From positions 79,754 to 143,753 of the forward strand of contig NZ_BMNZ01000005.1 of the NCBI RefSeq assembly GCF_014646815.1: a stretch of 64,000 bases of DNA, given 5' to 3'. The position numbers were made by a program, and so were the translations under genes. Below the pieces are notes generated by a model. The model had not been told where the DNA came from and did no database searches. It saw nothing but the letters and a program-made list of their open reading frames with translations. Source of the stretch: Terrabacter tumescens (lineage in GTDB: Bacteria > Actinomycetota > Actinomycetes > Actinomycetales > Dermatophilaceae). Positions 52,525 through 63,116 of the stretch are shown piece by piece (position 1 is the first letter of the stretch; every line of letters begins with the position of its first letter).

Positions 52525-53571
52525 ATGGAGCAGCCGACCCCTCCGCAGGCCCCGATCAGCCCGATCGACGCGCTGCGCCGCATCTGCTTCCTGCTCGAGC
52601 GAGGACGCGAGAGCAGCTACCGCATCGACGCCTTCCGCAAGACCATCGAGGCGATCACCCTCATCAGCGACGAGGAGCTCCGCGAGCGGGTCGAGGCCGG
52701 AACCCTCAAGCAGATCAAGGGAATCGGTGACTCGAGCGCCGCGATCATCGGCCAGGCGGTGCGTGGGGTCCTACCGGCGTACCTCGTCTCCACCGAGGAG
52801 AAGCACGGGGAGCCACTGACCCGCGGGGGCGAGGCCCTCTACGCCGCGCTGCGGGGCGACCTGCACGCGCACTCCAACTGGAGCGACGGCGGCAGCCCCA
52901 TCGAGGAGATGGTGCTCGCGGCCGTCGAGCTCGGCCAGGAGTGGATGGCCCTGACCGACCACTCGCCGCGGCTCAAGGTCGCCAACGGCCTGAGCCGGGA
53001 GCGCCTCACCGACCAGCTGAAGCGGGTCGACGCGATCAACGCCAGCCTCGGCGACTCCTTCACGCTGCTGCGGGGCATCGAGGTCGACATCCACCTCGAC
53101 GGCAGCCTCGACCAGGACGACGACATGCTCGACCGGCTCGACGTCGTCACCGCCTCGATCCACTCCAAGCTGCGCCAGCCGTCGTTCGAGATGACCCCGC
53201 GCATGGTGACCGCCGTGCGCAACCCACGCACCAACGTCCTGGCCCACTGCACGGGCCAGCTCGTGACCGGCGGTCGGGGCAAACGGCCGCCGTCGCAGTT
53301 CGACGCCGAGAAGGTCTTCCGCGCCTGCCTCGAGAACGACGTCGCCGTCGAGATCAACTCCCGCCCCGAGCGGTGCGACCCCCCGGACGAGCTCATCGAG
53401 CTCGCCCGTGACCTCGGGTGCCTCTTCACCATCGACTCGGACGCCCACGCGCCGGGCCAGCTCGACATGAAGTCGCTGGGCTGCGAGCGGGCCGAGCGCC
53501 TCGGCATCCCCGCCGAGCGCATCGTCACGACGTGGCCCGTCGACGACGTCCGAGCCTGGGCCAAGGGCTGA
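52525..53571 (+). CDS. PHP-domain protein with PolX-like N-terminal helix-hairpin-helix region
   Basis: A 348-residue protein. Residues ~10-90 resemble the helix-hairpin-helix part of X-family DNA polymerases (FLLERGRESSYRIDAFRKTI, LKQIKGIGDSSAAIIGQAV), but there is no polymerase palm. Residues ~110-345 are a PHP metallo-hydrolase domain with a full ligand set: DLHAHSNWSDG, ALTDHSP, GIEVDIHLDG, ASIHSK, LAHCTGQL and TIDSDAHAPGQ. It could be a nuclease or phosphoesterase in DNA repair. TAGGCT at 52512-52517 is seven bases before the ATG, so probably leaderless. Confidence 0.85.
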   Translation: MEQPTPPQAPISPIDALRRICFLLERGRESSYRIDAFRKTIEAITLISDEELRERVEAGTLKQIKGIGDSSAAIIGQAVRGVLPAYLVSTEEKHGEPLTRGGEALYAALRGDLHAHSNWSDGGSPIEEMVLAAVELGQEWMALTDHSPRLKVANGLSRERLTDQLKRVDAINASLGDSFTLLRGIEVDIHLDGSLDQDDDMLDRLDVVTASIHSKLRQPSFEMTPRMVTAVRNPRTNVLAHCTGQLVTGGRGKRPPSQFDAEKVFRACLENDVAVEINSRPERCDPPDELIELARDLGCLFTIDSDAHAPGQLDMKSLGCERAERLGIPAERIVTTWPVDDVRAWAKG

Positions 53572-53605
53572 TCCGGCACCCCTCGGAGCGGCCCCGGGAG
53601 CCGAT

Positions 53606-53634
53606 TTGGACGGTGCCGGAAACTCCCATATAGT
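53606..53634 (+). promoter_or_regulatory. Sigma-70 promoter of the tRNA-Glu/tRNA-Asp unit
   Basis: TTGGAC (53606-53611) and TATAGT (53629-53634) with a 17-base spacer, 29 bases upstream of tRNA-Glu. It is the clearest consensus promoter in the window. Confidence 0.8.
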
Positions 53635-53663
53635 TTCGACGTCCCAACGGATAGGTCGGGCAG

Positions 53664-53736
53664 GTCCCCATCGTCTAGCGGCCTAGGACTCCGCCCTTTC
53701 ACGGCGGCAGCACGGGTTCGAATCCCGTTGGGGATA
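53664..53736 (+). tRNA. tRNA-Glu (anticodon TTC)
   Basis: Acceptor GTCCCCA/TGGGGAT, anticodon loop CTTTCAC within CCGCC/GGCGG, T-arm ACGGG/CCCGT with TTCGAAT, discriminator A. Cotranscribed with tRNA-Asp 32 bases downstream. Confidence 0.96.
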
Positions 53737-53768
53737 CGCAGTACAGTTCGACACGCACCACCCAGTAA

Positions 53769-53842
53769 GGCCCCGTAGCGCAGTTGGTTAGCGCGCCGCC
53801 CTGTCACGGCGGAGGTCGCCGGTTCGAGCCCGGTCGGGGTCG
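53769..53842 (+). tRNA. tRNA-Asp (anticodon GTC)
   Basis: Acceptor GGCCCCG/CGGGGTC, D-arm GCGC/GCGC, anticodon loop CTGTCAC within CCGCC/GGCGG, T-arm GCCGG/CCGGT with TTCGAGC, discriminator G as expected for tRNA-Asp. Confidence 0.96.
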
Positions 53843-53848
53843 CTCGCA

Positions 53849-53884
53849 CAGAAGCCCCGCTCTCAACAGAGAGCGGGGCTTCTG
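53849..53884 (+). terminator. Terminator of the tRNA-Glu/tRNA-Asp unit
   Basis: A perfect 16-bp stem, CAGAAGCCCCGCTCTC (53849-53864) and GAGAGCGGGGCTTCTG (53869-53884), with an AACA loop, seven bases after tRNA-Asp. Confidence 0.9.
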
Positions 53885-53921
53885 CCGTTCCGGGGGCCGG
53901 CTCGTCTCCTAGGGTGGGCGC

Positions 53922-54878
53922 GTGCGGATCGCGGTGCTCGACGACTACCAGGGCGTGGCCCTGACCAGTGCCGACTGGTCGGCCGTGACCGACCACCCCC
54001 GCACGCCGTGCACCGTCGAGGTCTTCCGCGACCACGTCAGCGAGCCGGACGCCCTCGTGGAGCGGCTCGAGCCCTACGACGCGGTCGTCGTCATGCGCGA
54101 GCGCACGCCCTTGCCGGCTGACGTGCTGGCCGCCCTCCCCCGCCTGCGGCTCGTCGTCACGACCGGCCGCCGCAACCCGAGCATCGACGTGGCCGCCGCT
54201 AGCGCCGCAGGCATCACCGTCTGCGGCACCGAGAGCCTCGCGACGGCACCGGCGGAGCTGACCTGGGCGCTGGTCCTCGGGCTGGCGCGGCACCTCGTCC
54301 CCGAGGCCACGGCCGTCCGGGACGGTGGCTGGCAAACGACGGTCGGGCGCGACCTCAGCGGCCACACCCTGGGCGTGCTGGGACTCGGCCGGATCGGCTC
54401 GCAGGTCGCGGCCGTCGGGCGCGCCTTCGGGATGGACGTCGTGGCGTGGAGCCGCAACCTCACGCCCGCCCGAGCCGAGGCCGCCGGCGCCCGGGCCGTC
54501 GCGCTCGACGAGCTGCTTTCCGCCTCCGACGTCGTCTCGGTGCACCTGCCGCTCGCCGACGGCACGCGAGGGCTCGTCGGCGACCGCGAGCTCGCCCTGA
54601 TGCGGCCCGACGCCCTGCTCGTCAACACCTCGCGCGGGCCGATCGTCGACGAGCACGCGCTGCTCGCCGCCCTGGAGCGGGGCCACCTCGGCGGCGCCGG
54701 CCTCGACGTCTTCGACGAGGAGCCGCTGCCGGCCGACCACCCGCTCCGCACCGCGCCCCGAACGCTCCTGACGCCCCACCTCGGCTACGTCACCCGCGAC
54801 GTCTACGCGACCTTCTTCGGCGGCGTCGTCGAGGACGTGACGGCCTACCTCGAAGGGTCCCCGATCCGAGTGCTGTAG
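53922..54878 (+). CDS. D-2-hydroxyacid dehydrogenase
   Basis: A 318-residue NAD-dependent dehydrogenase of the D-isomer-specific family. The NAD fold is LGVLGLGRIGSQVAAVGRAF; catalytic Arg, Glu and His are in VNTSRGPIVDE, LDVFDEEPLPADHP and LLTPHLGY. The order and spacing are normal. Substrate may be glyoxylate/hydroxypyruvate, phosphoglycerate-like or another 2-oxo acid. TAGGGT at 53910-53915 is six bases before the GTG, suggesting a leaderless mRNA. Confidence 0.9.
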   Translation: MRIAVLDDYQGVALTSADWSAVTDHPRTPCTVEVFRDHVSEPDALVERLEPYDAVVVMRERTPLPADVLAALPRLRLVVTTGRRNPSIDVAAASAAGITVCGTESLATAPAELTWALVLGLARHLVPEATAVRDGGWQTTVGRDLSGHTLGVLGLGRIGSQVAAVGRAFGMDVVAWSRNLTPARAEAAGARAVALDELLSASDVVSVHLPLADGTRGLVGDRELALMRPDALLVNTSRGPIVDEHALLAALERGHLGGAGLDVFDEEPLPADHPLRTAPRTLLTPHLGYVTRDVYATFFGGVVEDVTAYLEGSPIRVL

Positions 54879-54888
54879 CACTCTCACC

Positions 54889-54970
54889 TCGAGTGCCCAG
54901 TCTCCGACGTCGGGACGTGAGCACTCGACCAGAAGCGCGCGACGCCAAGGTCGAGTGCCCACTTCCCGAC
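54889..54970. repeat. Three copies of a 20-bp TCGAGTGC element
   Basis: Copies at 54889-54908 (plus), 54909-54928 (minus, back to back with the first) and 54951-54970 (plus). The last two differ at about two of 20 positions (TCGAGTGCCCACTTCCCGAC in the third). All share the TCGAGTG core of the arrays at 48847 and 50194. Confidence 0.65.
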
Positions 54971-54980
54971 GCCGTCAGGC

Positions 54981-55041
54981 CGGGCGCGAGATCGCGCGCC
55001 GGGGGCGCCCTGGCGACACCAGGTGCGTGATCTCGCGCCCG
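54981..55041. terminator. Long hairpin between convergent genes
   Basis: Arms CGGGCGCGAGATC (54981-54993) and GATCTCGCGCCCG (55029-55041) are perfectly complementary, and an inner CCTGG/CCAGG stem closes the loop. It lies between the D-2-hydroxyacid dehydrogenase gene and the PucR-type gene. Confidence 0.7.
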
Positions 55042-55085
55042 ACCTCACCCGTCCCGAGGGCGTATGCCGGGTGGCCGCGTCCCGC

Positions 55086-56276
55086 TCAGCGGTGGCCGGC
55101 GCGCAGGACGAGCTCGAGCTCGAACCGCACCTCGGGGTCGTCGAGGGCGTCACCGAAGAGCTCCTTGAGCTGGGCGACGCGGTAGCCGACGGTCTGCTGG
55201 TGCACGAAGAGCTCCTCGGCGATCGGGGCGCGCTGGCCCTGGTGGCGCAGCCAGGCCAGGAGCGTCTCGGTGAGGCGTTCGCGGGCAGCCGGGCGCAGGC
55301 CGTCGAGCGGCGCGAGGCGCGTGCGCGCCAGGTCGTCGGTGGCGAGGGGCTCGGCGTGCACGACCAGCTCGGCGAGGTGGTCCTCGACCCAGACGGGTGA
55401 GGTCTCGGCATCGGCCTGGTCCGGGGCCGGCCCGACTCCGTGCGCGCCGGCGGACGTCGCGAGGTGCAGCGACTCCCCCGCCTGCTGCCACGGCCGGGGC
55501 GGCCCGACGATCGCCCGACGACCCCGCAGGGCGCGGTCGAGGTCACGAGGGCGGGCCGAGCGCGCGGCATACGGGAAGACGACGACGACGTCGGTGCCTC
55601 GCTCGGCGACCAGAGCATCCGGCCCCAGAGCCGTCCGCAGCCCGTCCACGTGCGGGAACGGCACGAGTGCAACGCCGACGACCTCCGGCAACGTCCACCC
55701 GACGGCGGCGGCCAGGCGAGGCACGCCGCCGTCGCTGGAGTCCCCGCGCAGGATCATCTCGAGCAGCTCTCCACGCAGCCGCACCTGCTCGCCGGCCCGC
55801 TCGGACTGCTCCTGCGCATAACCCTGCGCGCTCGCCGCCGACAGCTCGTCGATGTAGGCGAAGAGCGACTCCCCCAGCGCGAGCAGCGCGTCGGGCGGCA
55901 TCTGCGAGACGTCCACCGTGCGCGAGATCGCGCGGAAGGTGACGCGTGCCCCGTAGCGGTAGGCGGCGAGCAGCGACTCCAGACTGCGGCCCGACCGGAC
56001 CTCGCCGCGGCCGAGGCTCTCGTAGACCCACTTGCCGTCCTCCGACAGGGCCGGCAGACGCGTCCCGGGCAGGTCCAGGAAGCGGTTGAGGGCGATCGTC
56101 ACGCCCTGGCGCACCCCCTGCCCGAAGCGCCCCTCCATGGGCATCGCATAGACCGGGACGTCGCGGGGTATGCCGTCGATGATGGCCTCCACGATGTCGC
56201 GCACGACCGGTCGGAGCACGACTGCCACTTCGGCGGGCAGAGACAACCACGGTGGGTCTGATGTGTCCTGTGCCAC
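55086..56276 (-). CDS. PucR/CdaR-type transcriptional regulator
   Basis: A 396-residue regulator. The C-terminal PucR helix-turn-helix is LTETLLAWLRHQGQRAPIAE, ELFVHQQTVGYRVAQLKELF; the N-terminal part has a helical domain (AVVLRPVVRDIVEAIIDGIP) and a GGDEF-like middle region typical of the family. GTG 56276 has GGAGG five bases upstream; a TTG at 56306 would extend it by ten residues. It is divergent from the reductase/desaturase pair (99 bases), so it probably regulates them. Confidence 0.88.
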   Translation of the reverse strand: MAQDTSDPPWLSLPAEVAVVLRPVVRDIVEAIIDGIPRDVPVYAMPMEGRFGQGVRQGVTIALNRFLDLPGTRLPALSEDGKWVYESLGRGEVRSGRSLESLLAAYRYGARVTFRAISRTVDVSQMPPDALLALGESLFAYIDELSAASAQGYAQEQSERAGEQVRLRGELLEMILRGDSSDGGVPRLAAAVGWTLPEVVGVALVPFPHVDGLRTALGPDALVAERGTDVVVVFPYAARSARPRDLDRALRGRRAIVGPPRPWQQAGESLHLATSAGAHGVGPAPDQADAETSPVWVEDHLAELVVHAEPLATDDLARTRLAPLDGLRPAARERLTETLLAWLRHQGQRAPIAEELFVHQQTVGYRVAQLKELFGDALDDPEVRFELELVLRAGHR

Positions 56277-56375
56277 GTCGGCCTCCAGCAAATTGTCGTG
56301 ACGCAACAGTTTCTTGACTCAAAGAGTACGCGTCGCCCCAAGACGCGCGGACCCTGTGAACACCATGATGGGACC

Positions 56376-57446
56376 ATGACTCAGTTCCGTGCTCTCCGAC
56401 GTGTGGCGTCGCTCCTGACGACCCCGCGCGAGCCCGAGGACTTCCTCAACCTCGTCAACCCGCTGGCGTCGGCCCGGCAGCTGCGCGGCGTCGTCACCAA
56501 GGTCGTCCGCGAGACCGCCGACTCGACGACGATCCACTTCCGGCCCGGTCGCGGCTGGAACCCCCACGCCGCCGGCCAGTGGGCCCGCATCGGCGTCGAG
56601 ATCGACGGCGTCCGCCAGTGGCGCAGCTACTCGCTGTCCGCCGCCGTCGGCCACGACCCGGCCATCACGGTCACCGCCATCGGCGTCGTCTCGACCGCGC
56701 TGGCCCGGGACACCAAGGTCGGCGACATCCTCTTCCTCGACACCCCGCAGGGCGACTTCGTGCTCCCCGAGCACCCGCGCCCGCTCCTGATGCTCACGGC
56801 CGGCAGCGGCCTGACCCCGGTCATGTCGATGATCCGCACCCTCGTGCCGCGCCGGCCCGACGCCGACGTCGTGCTCATCCACTCGGCACGCACGCGCGAC
56901 GAGGCGCTCTTCCACGACGAGCTGCTCGAGCTGGCCGACCAGTTCCCCGGCCTCACCGTCCGGCACTGGTTCACCCGCGAGGAAGGCGGCCGGCGCCTCG
57001 ACCTCTCGGACGTCACCGACCTCGAGACGCTCTGTCCCGACTGGCGCGACCGCGCGGCATACGCCTGCGGTCCCACGGAGTTCCTCGACGCCGCGAGCGA
57101 GCTGTGGCTGCGCGACGGCGAGGACCCCGCCCACCCCCACCTCACCATCGAGCGCTTCGCCCCCGTGCTGCTGGAGGGATCCGGCGGCGAGGGCGGCCTC
57201 CTGACGTTCGAGAAGTCGGACAAGGAGCTGGAGGTGGGCGGCGACGTCCCCCTCCTCGAGGCCGGCGAGGAGTGCGGCGTCGTCATGCCGAGCGGGTGCC
57301 GCATGGGCATCTGCCGCAGTTGCCTCGTGCCGCTCGTGGCCGGCAAGGTCCGCGACCTGCGCACCGGCGAGGTCCACGGCGACGAGGGCGAGCTCATCCA
57401 GACCTGCGTCAACGCGGCCGCCGGACCCGTCCACCTGGACATCTAG
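56376..57446 (+). CDS. Ferredoxin reductase-type electron donor for the desaturase
   Basis: A 356-residue flavoprotein with a FAD domain (RQWRSYSLSAAVGHDPAITV), an NAD(P)H domain (LLMLTAGSGLTPVMSMIRTL; YACGPTEFLDAASE) and a C-terminal plant-type 2Fe-2S domain (MPSGCRMGICRSCLVPL near residue 308, distal Cys in IQTCVN). It is arranged like mycobacterial Rv3230c, which gives electrons to the DesA3 desaturase. The desaturase gene follows 15 bases later. Confidence 0.92.
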   Translation: MTQFRALRRVASLLTTPREPEDFLNLVNPLASARQLRGVVTKVVRETADSTTIHFRPGRGWNPHAAGQWARIGVEIDGVRQWRSYSLSAAVGHDPAITVTAIGVVSTALARDTKVGDILFLDTPQGDFVLPEHPRPLLMLTAGSGLTPVMSMIRTLVPRRPDADVVLIHSARTRDEALFHDELLELADQFPGLTVRHWFTREEGGRRLDLSDVTDLETLCPDWRDRAAYACGPTEFLDAASELWLRDGEDPAHPHLTIERFAPVLLEGSGGEGGLLTFEKSDKELEVGGDVPLLEAGEECGVVMPSGCRMGICRSCLVPLVAGKVRDLRTGEVHGDEGELIQTCVNAAAGPVHLDI

Positions 57447-57461
57447 GAAGGGAAACACCCC

Positions 57462-58754
57462 ATGACCGCCACCACGAACCGACCGACGACGACGCCCACC
57501 GGCGCCACCGAGGCCGTCGGTGCCGTTGCAGGCACCGCGACGACGATCCGGCCCAAGAAGCCGGTCCTCGCAGCGTCCGGCGGACCCGTCAAGCGCCCGA
57601 GTGCCGCCGCACACCTGTCCGAGGCCGATGTCGAGCGCCTCGGCAAGGAGCTCGACGCCCTGCGCGACCGCATCATCGCGACGCGCGGCGCCAAGGACGC
57701 GGCCTACATCCGACGTGTCATCCGCGTCCAGCGCACCCTCGAGGTCGCCGGCCGTGCCACGCTCCTGCTGTCGAAGAAGAAGTCTGCCTTCGTCGCCGGC
57801 ACCGCGATGCTCTCCGTGGCGAAGATCCTCGAGAACATGGAGATCGGCCACAACGTCCTGCACGGCCAGTGGGACTGGATGCGCGACCCCGACATCCACT
57901 CCACGACGTGGGAGTGGGACTTCGTCACCCCGGCAGCGGCCTGGAAGCACACCCACAACGACCTGCACCACACGTGGACCAACGTGCTGGGCAAGGACAA
58001 GGACGTGGGCTACTCCACGCTCCGCATGGCCGAGGACCAGCCGTGGCGTCCGCACAACATCCTCAACCCCGTCATCAACGGGATCCTGGCTCCCTTCTTC
58101 GAGTGGGGCATCGCGATCTACGACCTCGAGCTCGAGGCAGTCCAGGAGGGCGAGAAGTCGAAGGAGGACCTCAAGAAGGACCTCAAGGCGCTGGGCCGCA
58201 AGGTGGTCCGCCAGTTCAGCAAGGACTACGTCGCGACGCCCGTCGCCGCCATGCCGTTCGGCTCCGGCAAGCAGGCCCTCCTCGGCACCTTCACCGCCAA
58301 CGCGATCCGCAACGTGTGGGCACACTCGGTCATCTTCTGTGGTCACTTCCCCGACGGGGTCGACGTCTTCACCGAGGAGGAGATCGAGGGCGAGACCCGC
58401 GGCGACTGGTACATCCGCCAGATGCTCGGCTCGGCCAACATCTCCGGCAGCAAGCTGATGCACCTCATGACGGGCAACCTCAGCCACCAGATCGAGCACC
58501 ACTGCTTCCCCGACCTGCCGAGCAACCGCTACCACGAGGTCGCCGTCGAGCTGCGCGAGATCTGTCAGCGCTACGGCCTGCCCTACACGACCGGGCCGAT
58601 GCCGAAGCAGGTCTACCAGGCGTGGGCCAAGGTCTTCCGCCTCGCGCTGCCGAACCGTCCGCGTCCGCTGCCCAAGGGCTCGGCCGACGCCGTCAACGCC
58701 CCGGTCCCGCCGCGCCGCGGCGCCGCCCTGCCGATGGTGGCGCGTGTCGGGTGA
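57462..58754 (+). CDS. Acyl-CoA/fatty acid desaturase (DesA3-like)
   Basis: A 430-residue membrane di-iron desaturase. The three histidine boxes are GHNVLHG (~130), HTHNDLHHTW (~163) and HQIEHHCFPDLP (~343). Together with the preceding reductase it resembles the Rv3229c-Rv3230c stearoyl-CoA delta-9 desaturase system. It should introduce double bonds for membrane fluidity. A ribosome site GGAAGGGAAA precedes the ATG. Its end overlaps the HAD gene by 11 bases. Confidence 0.93.
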   Translation: MTATTNRPTTTPTGATEAVGAVAGTATTIRPKKPVLAASGGPVKRPSAAAHLSEADVERLGKELDALRDRIIATRGAKDAAYIRRVIRVQRTLEVAGRATLLLSKKKSAFVAGTAMLSVAKILENMEIGHNVLHGQWDWMRDPDIHSTTWEWDFVTPAAAWKHTHNDLHHTWTNVLGKDKDVGYSTLRMAEDQPWRPHNILNPVINGILAPFFEWGIAIYDLELEAVQEGEKSKEDLKKDLKALGRKVVRQFSKDYVATPVAAMPFGSGKQALLGTFTANAIRNVWAHSVIFCGHFPDGVDVFTEEEIEGETRGDWYIRQMLGSANISGSKLMHLMTGNLSHQIEHHCFPDLPSNRYHEVAVELREICQRYGLPYTTGPMPKQVYQAWAKVFRLALPNRPRPLPKGSADAVNAPVPPRRGAALPMVARVG

Positions 58755-59445
58755 GGCGGTGGCACGACCCGTGCCGACGGCCGCCTTCTTCGACCTCGAC
58801 CGCACCCTGATCCGCGGGTCCGCGAACTACCCGCTCGCGATCGCGGCCTTCCGCAGCGGCCACGTGCCGTGGAAGGACCTCGTCAAGGACACCGTCAACG
58901 CGATCTCCTTCCACCGCAAGGGATCCACCGACGAGGGCTCGGAGGCGCTGCGCGAGCGCATCCTCCGGGCCGTCGCCGGCATCCGGCAGTCCGACATCAT
59001 CCACCTCACCGACGCCATCACCCCGGGCATCGTCCGTAAGGCGATCCCCGCGTCGATGACGCTGCTGTCGGACTGCAAGGCGCTCGGCCAGGACCGCATC
59101 GTCGTGTCCGCCTCGCCCATCGAGCTCGTCAGCCGCATCGCGACCGCGCTCGGGCTCGAGGGGGCTGTCGCCACCCGGAGCGAGCTCGACGACGAGGGCC
59201 GCTACACCGGGCACCTGGCCGGCGAGTTCTGCTACGGCGCCGGCAAGGTCATCGAGATCGAGAAGCTGGCCGCCGAGCGCGGCTACGACCTCGAGCGCTG
59301 CACGGCCTACAGCGACTCCGTCAGCGACCTGCCGATGATGGAGCGTGTGGGCACCGCCGTCGCCGTCAACCCCGACGGCGAGCTGCGTGAGCTCGCCCGG
59401 GAGCGTGGCTGGCGCGTCGTCGAGGTCGGCCGCAAGCGCCACTGA
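58744..59445 (+). CDS. HAD-IB family phosphatase
   Basis: A 233-residue HAD-superfamily hydrolase of subfamily IB (SerB-like). Motif I is FFDLDRTLIRGS, motif II VVSASPIELV, and motif III/IV the Lys in GKVIEIEKLA and AYSDSVSDLPMME. Members in lipid gene clusters are often annotated as phosphoserine or lysophosphatidate phosphatases. It overlaps the desaturase gene, suggesting a lipid-related role; the substrate is unknown. Confidence 0.88.
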   Translation: MSGEAVARPVPTAAFFDLDRTLIRGSANYPLAIAAFRSGHVPWKDLVKDTVNAISFHRKGSTDEGSEALRERILRAVAGIRQSDIIHLTDAITPGIVRKAIPASMTLLSDCKALGQDRIVVSASPIELVSRIATALGLEGAVATRSELDDEGRYTGHLAGEFCYGAGKVIEIEKLAAERGYDLERCTAYSDSVSDLPMMERVGTAVAVNPDGELRELARERGWRVVEVGRKRH

Positions 59446-59750
59446 CCCGCGCCGAGGGCGTATGCCGCCCGAGGCCGTATGCCGTCTGCCCCGGTCATGC
59501 TCGGCTGCGCCGCGGCTCGCAGTCCTGCACATCGTGGTGCGGATGGTCCTGCAAATGGTGGGGTCCGCCCCCCACTGCACGCAGGACCATCCGCACGTTC
59601 TCGACCGTTAGGGGGACCCGAGCGCCGGTTCAGCGCCGCTGAGCGCCCGGTCGTCTGACAGGCCGGCCCGTCGGGTTCGGTCGGGAGACCTGTCAGGCGA
59701 CCGGAACCGGATCGCCGGACCGGGCCGGACAGGCCGACACGTCCGAGAGG
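59446..59750. other. 305-base intergenic stretch between convergent genes
   Basis: It holds two GTATGCCG motifs 15 bases apart (59459 and 59474), a large hairpin at 59537-59596, and a CTGACAGG / CCTGTCAG inverted pair further on (about 59657 and 59690). No protein-like reading frame or RNA gene is recognised. Confidence 0.6.
59537..59596. terminator. 60-bp hairpin, perfect 16-bp outer stem with inner stem
   Basis: Outer arms GTGCGGATGGTCCTGC (59537-59552) and GCAGGACCATCCGCAC (59581-59596) are perfectly complementary. Inside, GTGGGG (59558-59563) pairs with CCCCAC (59570-59575). It may be a bidirectional terminator or a repetitive palindromic element. Confidence 0.65.
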
Positions 59751-62394
<2,644 letters not shown>

Positions 62395-62477
62395 CCCCAC
62401 CCCTCCACCGAGGACGTACGACGCGCGGCGGCCACCCGCCGGCTTACGTCCTCGTTCTTCGCCTCGGGCGTAAGGCG

Positions 62478-62520
62478 TTGACCCACGTTGGTAATCCAGT
62501 AATCCTGATTACATGATTAC
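62478..62520 (+). promoter_or_regulatory. Promoter and 30-bp palindromic operator over the start of the 62513 gene
   Basis: TTGACC (62478-62483) and TAATCC (62500-62505, 16-base spacer) form a promoter whose start site would fall at about the ATG, making a leaderless mRNA. Two GTAATC hexamers (62491, 62499) followed by two GATTAC hexamers (62507, 62515), each spaced by two bases, form an almost perfect 30-bp palindrome that covers the -10 box and the start codon. Confidence 0.65.
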
Positions 62521-63034
62521 GAACGAAGCACTGGAGCGGGTGCGCGGCTGGTTCGTCGGCCGCCTGCCCGAGGAGTGGCGTGCGACGCCACCCGAGATCA
62601 CCGTCGACCGCGAGGAGATCACCGTCGTGCTCACGGTCGCCGACGTCGACCTGCCCGACGGGTCGAGCGATGCCGAGCGCGACGAGGCGCGCGCCGGGCG
62701 CACCAAGGCCTTCCGCGAGGACACGCGGGCGCGGCGGATCGAGATCGCGCGCGAGGCCGAGCACCGCTTCGAGCGCAAGGTCTCGTGGGCGGTGCGCGTC
62801 GGCGACCGCACGGAGCTGTTCACCCACGTCGCGGCGCCGGCGATGACGCGGCTGCGCCAGCGCGAGCGGCTCGTCCTCGACACGCTCGTCGACGCGGGCG
62901 TCGCCCGGTCGCGCGCGGAGGCGCTGGCGTGGTGCGTCAAGCTCGTCGGCCAGCACGAGAGCGACTGGCTCGGCGAGCTGCGCGAGGCGATGTCGCACGT
63001 CGCGGACGTGCGCACCAAGGGTCCTGCTGCCTGA
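62513..63034 (+). CDS. Conserved hypothetical protein, possibly a DNA-binding regulator
   Basis: A 173-residue protein with no named domain. Residues ~70-90 are very basic (RTKAFREDTRARRIEIAREA). The C-terminal part, LVLDTLVDAGVARSRAEALA followed by WCVKLVGQHESDWLGELREA, resembles the helix-turn-helix pair of ribbon-helix-helix proteins by eye. It is expressed from a promoter wrapped in a palindrome, which hints at autoregulation. Function is unknown. Confidence 0.75.
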   Translation: MITNEALERVRGWFVGRLPEEWRATPPEITVDREEITVVLTVADVDLPDGSSDAERDEARAGRTKAFREDTRARRIEIAREAEHRFERKVSWAVRVGDRTELFTHVAAPAMTRLRQRERLVLDTLVDAGVARSRAEALAWCVKLVGQHESDWLGELREAMSHVADVRTKGPAA

Positions 63035-63116
63035 CGTCGCCGGACTCGGCGGGTTTGTCGGGCTCGGTGGACTGCGGGCTCTGCCCTGGTCTGCGCGCTC
63101 AGCCTGGTCGGCGGGC

